DNA from: Gnetum montanum
Lineage: Eukaryota > Streptophyta > Gnetopsida > Gnetales > Gnetaceae
Direction: 5' to 3'
DNA length: 64,000 nucleotides
Assembly (NCBI GenBank): GCA_015680685.1
Contig: MNCI01029508.1
Span: forward strand, 1 to 64,000
Shown here: piece after piece, positions 56,573 to 64,000 of the stretch
How the letters are laid out: every line of letters starts with the position of its first letter
Position numbering within the stretch: the first letter of the stretch is position 1
Translations under genes and position numbers: made by a program
The notes under the pieces: generated by a model
The model's database searches: none
Seen by the model: the letters and a program-made list of their open reading frames with translations, nothing else
What the model was told of the DNA's origin: nothing

Positions 56573-59127
56573 ATCATTCATCCTCATAGGCTTTGGCATA
56601 CTCCTGGAAATTTGTAAGCTGTTGAGCCAAGTCTTCTATGACATCTTTCTAGCCTTGGTAGTTGGTCTTAACCACCTCTAGTTTAGAGTTTGTGATTTCT
56701 AGCTTCTACAACATTTTCTTATGCTCTGAAAATTCTGCTTTATATTTGGTGTAGGTGGTAGCTACCTACTTCTTGAGCTCTATTCTCAGGTGTTTTGCTG
56801 TCAACATGGCTAGATTGGCATACCGCAGGTTTACCAATTCCATGTACCTTATGAGGTGTTGAATCTGCAGGTCCTGGCTTTTAAGTTTCACCTAGTGGAA
56901 AAATGCATATGTGTCCAATATGGGTCGCTAATCAGTGTGTTGAGCACTGAAAGTGTTGATGTGGACCTTGGCCATATGGATCTCCTTTTCTATGAATTGC
57001 TTGTACATTCCCACCTGATCTCTACAGTGCTCCTTTAACTTTTCATGCTGCTTGGCTTCATTTTGCCACATGCTTATTTTAATGACCATCTTCTAACGGA
57101 TTGCGTGTACCTCCTCCATTGAGAGGATTTGATTCTCTCTAACCAAACGATTCATGTCTTGGTTGACCCTAACCAACTATTCTCGTAATTGCTGAAATTT
57201 TTCCTTGAGAACATTCTTCTGTTTCTCCATAGTGGTCAACCGAAGATTATCAGTAGCAAGCTGTTTATTCTCCTCATGTAAGGCTTTGAGTGTCTTAGCA
57301 TGTGCGTAGGTTTGTGCTTGTGCCTTAGAGGCCTCCTAGTCAGCCTTCTCTTTCTCCTCCACCATTCTTTTATTGTCTGCCAATAGTTTATTAAGCTACT
57401 TTGTCTTGAAAGTGTCCAGCTGGTTTGTGGGAACAAACTGAGATGGATCCCACTATGCAGCTTGCAGGGTGATGAGCCTCTCCTAGAGTCTTGTCAACTC
57501 CACTTCCGCATGCTCAGCCTTGATCCCTGTCATGACCAGCTTTCCTTTTCTGGAGATGAGGTTTGATTGTGCTACCGTGACATCTTGTGGAATATCAAAC
57601 AAGGACATCATTACTTTTCCTGTTTGCAACAATCGATCAAGGACATCCTCATACTCCGCAAGAGTCATTGAGGGACCAACCAGAGTTTGAGCATCTCGTG
57701 CTCCTATGAAATCTGCTAGTGGCACAACAGGGATGTTGAAAGATTCTTTGATTTGGTCTAAGAGCACTTCTGCGGCTCCTGTTGCATCCTGGTGCTGCAT
57801 GACCACCATTGTGGCCCCTTCACCTATTTCCAGTTGCACCTAGAAAGACGTAGCATTTTATGAAATCTATCATGACCAATGAGTCTCCCCTCCTCCTATT
57901 TGGATGAACACCTCACCCCATGTGCAATCAATAGAAACTGTGGGCTGTACGATGTCATCGATGATGCGGAAGAGATTAGCATCATCACGACTTCCCCAAC
58001 TGACCGTCTCAGCGATGGCCTTGAGATGGCTTATCGACAGTCAATAATCCTGTGGTGGTGGTGGCGGTTAATCTTGCTGGCTCGTGCTAGGCCCTACTTC
58101 TTGTTGTTGACTAGGCCTCGTGCTTGGAAGTTGGCTAGGCCCTTTAGTTTGAATTGTAGTGGGCCCCACCATCTATTCTTGCTCTTGCTTTGGCTCCAGT
58201 GTCTCACCAACATTTTTCCTTGGAGCTAGTCGCTTCAGCAGTTCAGCAAATGAAGCATTCTAGGCTCTTCTAAGGACGTCATTGGTGTACCCAGAATATG
58301 AGCACATTTGCACAACTTCTTGATGAGACAAGGGAAGGGCAATGCAAACTTCCCTATCTTTTGTTCTTCAAAAAACCTCAAGATCTCCATGAGATATAGA
58401 TGAGGAAGGTTAGCATAAGCCTTTCCCATCAATATCACACTTCCTCTAGCCGCATATGTTGAGATTCCTTTTAATCCTCTCATGGGGAAGATGTGATAAG
58501 CACCAATCTTGAAGTATATCCTTTCTTCTAGCATCAACTCTCCATATGTCTTGTCTTCTTTGCCGTACGTCCTATCCAACCAAACTCTTCATGCATCAGC
58601 ATCAGAGTGAGTGGATAGGTGAGCTATTTTTGGCCCTGTATTAGGAAGGTTTAACACTTTTGAGATGGCCTTGGCAGAAAAATCTACAAACACACCACAA
58701 ATGTTAACTGTGATGTCTTCTTCCTTATTGTGCCAAAATTGATACATTTCTCCTAAGTACCACCACCATTTTCAGAGAGGACAAGCCATAATGGAGACCC
58801 TTTGAGTTGGTTCCTAATAGCCTCAAGAGTGAATTTTGTGAAAGGTCTGAAGTTCAATTCCATGATCACTGCAGCTGACGTGGACTTTTCACAGATGGCC
58901 TGAACACACTTTAGGGACAATGTAAGTTGTTTTCCCTATTCAGGCACTATAGTAGCTCCTCCTTCTACCTATCCTAATTGTATAGTAGTAGGAGTCTCTT
59001 AATGGATGCTAAATGATTATGCCTCCTACTCTGCATGTTGTTTGAGAGACGCTTATCCTCTACCTCTCCTAGGTCACTTAGACACATCTTGAGAGGGCCC
59101 TTCTTATTGTCCATGCTTTGGGGCCAT
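56573..59127 (-). pseudogene. Extra ORF of element D: plant-transposon-protein-like head, coiled-coil tail
   Basis: A possible start is ATG at 59127-59125 (MAPKHGQ). Going downstream: FRPFTKFTLEAIRNQLKGSP; TYGELMLEERIYFKIGAYHI; FALPFPCLIKKLCKCA (58579-58235); an acidic, Gln/Glu-rich open piece 57839-57483 with LAEYEDVLDRLLQTGKVMM; then a long run rich in Lys, Glu, Gln and Leu (KQLATDNLRLTTMEKQKN, REQLVRVNQDMNRLVRENQ in order) typical of a coiled coil, ending QEYAKAYEDE and stop near 56573. About ten stops break it. The 'LPFP.LI..LC' motif recalls the uncharacterised 'putative plant transposon protein' domain. No enzymatic motif was seen. The position before the 3' LTR is that of the extra ORF of Athila-like elements. 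Confidence 0.55.
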
Positions 59128-59641
59128 CTGCAATCACACGGGATTAGTCATTAGTAAGGTTGCTTACCAAAGTTAAGTTATACCTTACTTCTTACCTTAA
59201 TGAATTTTTCTCTTATTCTGTGTGATTTAAAGTTCATAATTTTTGTAAAAATGTCCCCAAAAGGTTTTAATATTTGGCCCACTTTGATTAGGTGGCTTTA
59301 CAATTTTAATTTCTTGGTATAAGCGAGGAGATGAAGTTGTTTTTGGCACATGTTTATTATTTTTGTATAATTAATTACCCTTGATAGTGTCCTTTGGGTG
59401 ATAAAAAATTTCAAAAAATTTGTGCGTAATTTAGAGTATACCCCTTCCCCATGACTAAGCTAAACACTTCAGTTCAGATAGGTTTGAGTAGAATGAGAAT
59501 CAGAGCACTAGTGAGCAAGTTATGGTTGTTGGAACAAGAGATACGCAAGTTGCAAGTCGTAGAAGAAAATTTGAAAAACTCCCCTGCATGAAAAATTGCA
59601 AATGATGTTGACATTCGTGGCAGGGGGGTGGGGGATGCCTG

Positions 59642-59733
59642 TATTTATAGTTTTTGTGGGATGCAATATCACGTATGAGATAGCGCAGCTGTGATATCAC
59701 GTTAGATGCGATATCGCATACATGATATCACAA
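59642..59733 (-). promoter_or_regulatory. Internal U3-like module in D: palindromes plus TATAAATA
   Basis: On the minus strand five GCGATATCGC-like units (59663-59733, including TGCGATATCGCATC) are followed 14 bp later by TATAAATA (59649-59642). This is the same arrangement and TATA octamer as in the LTRs, yet it lies inside the element, about 515 bp upstream of the extra ORF. It could be a promoter for that ORF or the stub of an older LTR. B has nothing like it at the matching place. Confidence 0.55.
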
Positions 59734-61057
59734 CCTATTTTAAGTAGGGTACTTATAAAAATTAATAAATTTTTGAAATTCCTAACTCAAAAATGAAGGA
59801 CTTGAAGTCAATGTAAAGGGTCTAGGGTAATATTAATCAGGCTTGAAGGCACAAAAAGGATAATGGTGTAAAATATGGTAATGAAAGTCATGAAGAGTAT
59901 GAGGAAAAAGGACATGTGTTGTTACATAGGAATGTTTGAATCGGAAGGATGATAAGGAAAAGAAGAATGTTGGTAATGCAATACTTAGAGTGTATAAAAT
60001 GATGTAAGGATAATGTGTGACAAGTGCAAATTACAAAAGTCATGCAAGTGGGTCCTCACGAAAGCAGGTTCCAACCTATAATGCCCTTGCGTAACCACAC
60101 CTTAAAATGTCCATAAGCACTAGAAGGGTTACATGTAATCCACACCAGTTCCACAAAACACACACATGCAGATACCACCGTGATGAGGTATGAATTCAAT
60201 GCTACACAAGACACAAGTTACAAATTCATGAACAATGAGGTGAGGAAAATTATAGAAGGGATTGTAGAGATTAGGACATGAGGTAGCTGACCTAGGGCAC
60301 AATGAACCTTGAGTGTAGACACAATTAATGTGTCATTAGCCAATTGCTCCAAAATCAAGACCAAGTCCATTCCTTCAATCAGTGACATCACATTGCTTCA
60401 TCCAATGATGGACAACCATAAGAGCGTCATGATGACGTATGATCACTTGGTGTTTTGTACAAGGGAGGAGTGATTTTGCTTTGTGGCACTCTTCTTCTCT
60501 CTTCTTTTTTTTTGAATGAATGAATGCTTAAGCCAGAGAAGCCACCTACCTTTAGGCATGGGTGCATGTCTTTCTAGTGGGACCCCCTAAAATAGCATTG
60601 TGTTTCCTTGATTAAGTGCCTTTTGATTACTCTTACTCCCATTTTTCATTAGATCTACAAGGATCTTAGTACAACCAAGCTACATGATAACTTCTATAGA
60701 TGTCATCAAAGAGAATCCACAAGTCCCCTTGATGTCACACCCTAGCCATTCCTACTTAGTCCATCCTTCTTCGCTATGGGCATAATGAACACAAAATTAC
60801 TTTAAGTTTTAATGATTTCAAGAATATCATCAGACCCAGAGTAGAATCTCTTATTAATAGAATGGATGGGTGGATGTGATGGGCTTGCTGTCCAAATAAT
60901 TAGTTAACTGAGACTTGATAGCATAGAACAACACCTCAACCAATGAGTCACATGAGTGTTTTATTCATAGATGAGATTACTCGTAAAAAGATAAAAAGAC
61001 AAAACAAAAAATTGAAAAATTAAAGAAGAAACGGAAAAAAAATTATTAATTCTGTTG
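59734..61057 (-). other. Non-coding interior of D matching B's 3' region
   Basis: Blocks such as plus-strand AGTGGGTCCTCACG (60050-60063) correspond to B's GGGGAGGACCCACTG at about 44736. The region contains no pol sequence. Confidence 0.6.
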
Positions 61058-62992
61058 TTAGAATGGAGAATGCCCCCCATGAATAAATAGTTGAGCATGG
61101 ATAGAATTAATAAATGAAAGTTTGGGATCCTTGCATGTTGGAAATATTGGGACCCGGTCATACTTACCCCATTGGGGTTCACACACTTGATTAGAGTTGA
61201 CATAGTGGGGCAAGTTATAAGATGTGGTTAATTTATAAGGAGTTGACCCATTATGGTACTTGCCACTATAAGATGGTATGTAAGGATCAACATGTCTCCC
61301 CATGTGACTATATTCATTGGGCCACATGGTTGTTGGAGTATTGAGTGGTGGCCTTGATAAGGTAACATGAGGCATGGGGTTCAAAGAGGAAGATGCACCA
61401 CATTGTTGGACTTGTGCTAAGTTGGCGGATGCAGTGGTTTCTGAACTGTGGTGTCCCTTTTTACGGTCACGTCTAAAGAATGGATGCCTTCGATGTTGTA
61501 GAGGGTTTCCACTACTATTGATAGTAGAAACACAAGTAATGTTTGTGGATTTATGCTATGGTGCAAATCCTTCAGGTACAATTGGTGGCGATGTAGAAGG
61601 AGGTGAAGGATGAGAATTTTGAAATTGAGAAGACGTGTAAGGTACCCAAGGTGGTGCTTGTGTTGGATAGGATATGGGTTGATTGTATTGAGGAGAATAA
61701 TAATAATGTGATGAGATAGAGGATGTTGACCTAGTTGGGGAAACAGGATGTTGAACTCGATAAGCACTTAGGTTCAGATGGTATGAAGGGTGTCACCAGT
61801 TTGGGGATGGCCTTCCCCACGACTAAGATTGTTGCCATTGTAATTGAACACAGTATTTCTGCATGAACTTTGGATGTAACATTCTTCCCCAATGCTCATG
61901 TAAATGTGACAAGATTGGGCATTGGCCCTTGGGGTGATTGTACAGGCAAATGTTACATTGATACGTATGATTGATAGTTAAGTTCTTATTCTCTTCAACC
62001 CTTCTTTTCGATTGTCTAAAGGTGTTTTGTCCTATTTCTTGGGCTATCATAACTCTATTTCCAATAATGTTGGCATATTTTTCACATTTTTCATGCATCC
62101 ATTCCATCATCTTATTGATCTTTTCCTCAACTTCATCCAATGATTGTAGTACTAGCAAAGATGGTTCCACCTCCTTGAGGTGAGTTGATTTCTCTTCTTC
62201 ATGATCATGGGCCCTTGTTGATTTCTGGGCTTGTTGAGATTTTTCAGCATTCTCCCATTTAGCCATTTCTCCTTCTTCTTTTGCTACCCACTAAATAAGC
62301 TCTTGGACTTGATGGGTTCATAGTTCATATAGTTGACTTCGGGCATACATCCCTAAGGTTTCCCTTGTTTCATTATGGAGCCCATCTATGATGTGATACA
62401 TTAGCCTCTCCTTGGAGAACCCATGGCCTGGGTAGTTATTTAACAGTGCATAATATCTTTCTAAGGCCATGTACAAGGTTTCATATTGCCCTTGTTTCCA
62501 CTCTTGGATTTGTCTCCTTAAGGCTGACACTCTTGCATAGGTTTGATATCTTTCATTAAATAGTTCTACCATTGTCAGCCAACGTTGAATTGATTTTGGT
62601 TTTAACGACCTATACCATACTTTTGCTTGGCCAATGAGTGTCGTAAGAAAGAGCTTAAGTTTTTTCCATCCATTATCAATGTTTTCCCATATACAGGCAT
62701 CATGGAAGGCTTGTAGATGATGTTGTGGATCTAAATCATAGCCTCTTGAAAACTTAGAAAAGTTGTTTAAGTCAAGCCTAGGTAGAAGGCTTTCCTTACG
62801 ATGCCTGCAAGATATTCGAACAACCTCTTGTATATGCGTTAGGCTCTTAGTCACCAGTAAGGGTTCGTCATCACTAGGTAGGTTATGCGTTTGGGAGTTG
62901 GGATGATGTTGTCTTAGTTTATGTTCATAAGAGACCCCTACATCAGATTGGGTACTCCAAACTTCATCTTCATCATTATATAATTCGTTGGT
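61058..62992 (-). pseudogene. gag of element D, broken
   Basis: On the minus strand the capsid-like block runs 62854-62318: PKSIQRWLTMVELFNERYQT and GLHNETRETLGMYARSQLYE, parallel to B's blocks. A stop follows, then 62266-61823 with a helix-rich Lys/Glu segment and zinc knuckle CNICLYNHPKGQCP of form CX2CX3HX4C, one residue longer than in A, B and C. A Pro/Tyr-rich tail continues in shifted frames to GGHSPF and a stop at 61058. The N-terminal domain found in A and B (QGNIVLPP) is absent: coding similarity begins near 62992. This gag is better preserved than those of A to C. Confidence 0.85.
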
Positions 62993-63167
62993 TCTCCAGT
63001 GAATTACCTTACTAGTTGTTGCATTATCATAGTCTTGTGAGAGAGAAATTGTTGTGAATCATGTGTGACTTAATTGAATTGAATTTAATTTCTTTGCTAA
63101 AGGATATATCTTTAATACTTGTTACAACGATTTTGTATGATATAACTAATCTAGATAACTGGCACTA

Positions 63168-63185
63168 TCCCTGGCAACGGCGCCA
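63168..63185 (-). other. Primer-binding site of element D
   Basis: The minus strand reads TGGCGCCGTTGCCAGGGA, one base from the LTR end. This is the undecayed form of the family's site and is typical of Athila/Tat type plant Gypsy elements. Confidence 0.9.
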
Positions 63186-63186
63186 A

Positions 63187-63964
63187 TGATGAGTGGCGAG
63201 GTACCCCTACACTCAACCATATGAATATGAGCATTTCATGCACGATCCGGTCAAACTCCGCAAACAAGCTAGTTGTGGTATCCAAATAGTTACTTGCTCA
63301 TCACAATTCACTGTCTTCCCACCTGGACTAGTATTTGCTTTGTCACATATGGTTTAGTCTAGAGTGAGGTGTGTGATGTTGTCCTAAGCTAGTGCTACTC
63401 CTAGAGGCAATGGAAGATAACTTTAATTAAGCTAGGAGGAAAAGGGAGAGAGAATCAAAGCTACCCTAAGTGCGATGAGCATTCATCCCTTAATTATCTA
63501 TACACATCTTGGACCTCATGCATGACTACCACTGGGATTACTAAGCACATGGCCTAGGTACACTGTTGGGTTACCAAGTAGTCACACTTGAATGCTCGTG
63601 ATTAATTCGTACTCATTCCATGTTTAAGGAGTTTAGGGTGAAGACATATTAACTACGAAAGAAATAAATAANCCTTTATTTATGGTCATGTGCATGTCCG
63701 TGTACGTCACACTCAAATAAAGGATGCTGTAAAATTACAATCATCACACTATGGGCATGCACTAGGAGAAAGGGTTGAGAAAGACTAAAAATGAAAACTA
63801 ACTTCTAACTAAAAAACCTCTTTTTAAAATTAACTCTTTTCCTGTGCACCCCATTGTGTATTTATAGGCTGACATGGGAACCGCGATATCACGTATATGA
63901 TATTGCGAGCTAGGCCGCAATATCACAGGTGCGATATAGTGACCTAATGCATCACAATTCATTT
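63187..63964 (-). repeat. 5' LTR of element D
   Basis: Similar throughout to 55321-56137. The N at 63672 replaces about 60 bp present in the other LTR (55804-55865), so the length here is reduced by a sequence gap. TATAAATA lies at 63866-63859 on the minus strand. Confidence 0.88.
63672..63672. other. Single N hiding about 60 bp of LTR
   Basis: Compared with the partner LTR, the stretch between GAAAGAAATAAATAA and CCTTTATTTATGGTC is missing. The N is therefore a gap of unknown size rather than one unread base. Confidence 0.7.
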
Positions 63965-64000
63965 ATCCTATTTGTTAGTAACACTCCTAAAGGAATCAAT
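63965..64000 (+). mobile_element. Element C resuming after D
   Basis: It begins with the second ATCCT and continues the T-rich 3' non-coding sequence of C. The rest, including its 3' LTR if any, is outside the window. Confidence 0.5.

Larger units (their letters stand above)
55321..63964 (-). mobile_element. Gypsy family G element D, non-autonomous, gag plus extra ORF
   Basis: Reverse strand. LTRs lie at about 63187-63964 (5') and 55321-56137 (3', 817 bp), both with terminus TGATGAGTGGC(A/G)AGG on the plus strand. The target duplication is a perfect ATCCT (55316-55320 and 63965-63969). The primer site is at 63168-63185. The order on the minus strand is gag (62.9-61.06 kb), non-coding DNA matching B's 3' region (60.96-59.46 kb) with an extra palindrome/TATA module, an unrelated long ORF (59.13-56.57 kb), purine tract and LTR. 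No protease, RT or integrase motif exists. It must have moved with proteins from an autonomous relative. It is inserted in element C. Confidence 0.88.

Overview
This window is plant nuclear DNA from a large, repeat-filled genome. It contains almost nothing but nested LTR retrotransposons, two tRNA-derived SINEs, and two decayed pieces of a class I (RPD3-type) histone deacetylase gene. No intact host gene was found. The low overall GC, the heavily decayed elements, the layers of nested insertions and the absence of working genes suit a large-genome seed plant. A gymnosperm is possible, but the sequence does not prove it. Four single N bases look like contig joins. At two of them the same 46-56 bp stands on both sides, so local structure there should be treated with care.

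Layout. 1-2.1 kb: AT-rich, with SINE copy 1. 2.1-4.3 kb: 5' end of a Copia-type element (LTR, initiator-Met type primer site, broken gag with zinc knuckle). 4353-5192: solo LTR of a Gypsy family called G here. 5.4-6.6 kb: broken ORF resembling the retroelement-associated 'putative plant transposon protein' family. 6.67-9.69 kb: CpG-rich, apparently young LTR element with a hairpin array in its LTR and an open gag frame, cut at an N. 9.7-11 kb: reverse-strand retroelement 5' end. 11.8-16.1 kb: reverse-strand Copia element whose reverse transcriptase core is replaced by a minisatellite. 16.1-21.1 kb: no gene, SINE copy 2. 21.2-36.4 kb: 3' end of histone deacetylase copy 1, split by an apparently non-coding LTR element (21773-35081) which itself carries a G element deletion derivative, A (27840-34810). 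36449-46267: G element B, the best gag-pol copy. 46.27-48.26 kb: histone deacetylase copy 2. From 48.26 kb: G element C, 5'-truncated, split by a reverse-strand non-autonomous G element D (55321-63964).

How the parts relate. A, B and D have G-type LTRs that end in CACTCATCA and share an 18-nt primer site of the TGGYGCYGTTGCC type. C is placed in the family by its body, because its LTRs are not visible. A, B and C share gag with a CX2CX3HX3C knuckle. The LTR U3 regions carry clusters of a palindrome near GCGATATCGC just upstream of a TATAAATA box. B encodes protease, RT, RNase H and integrase remnants. A lost RT to integrase by one deletion. D has gag, no pol, and a long coiled-coil ORF near its 3' end, with a U3-like palindrome/TATA module in front of it. 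Perfect 5-bp target duplications (AGGAC, GGCAC, AGTTT, ATCCT) fix the boundaries of four elements and give the insertion order. Removing B and the 21.8-35.1 kb element leaves the 3' end of histone deacetylase copy 1 directly followed by the middle of copy 2, that is, a partial tandem duplication.
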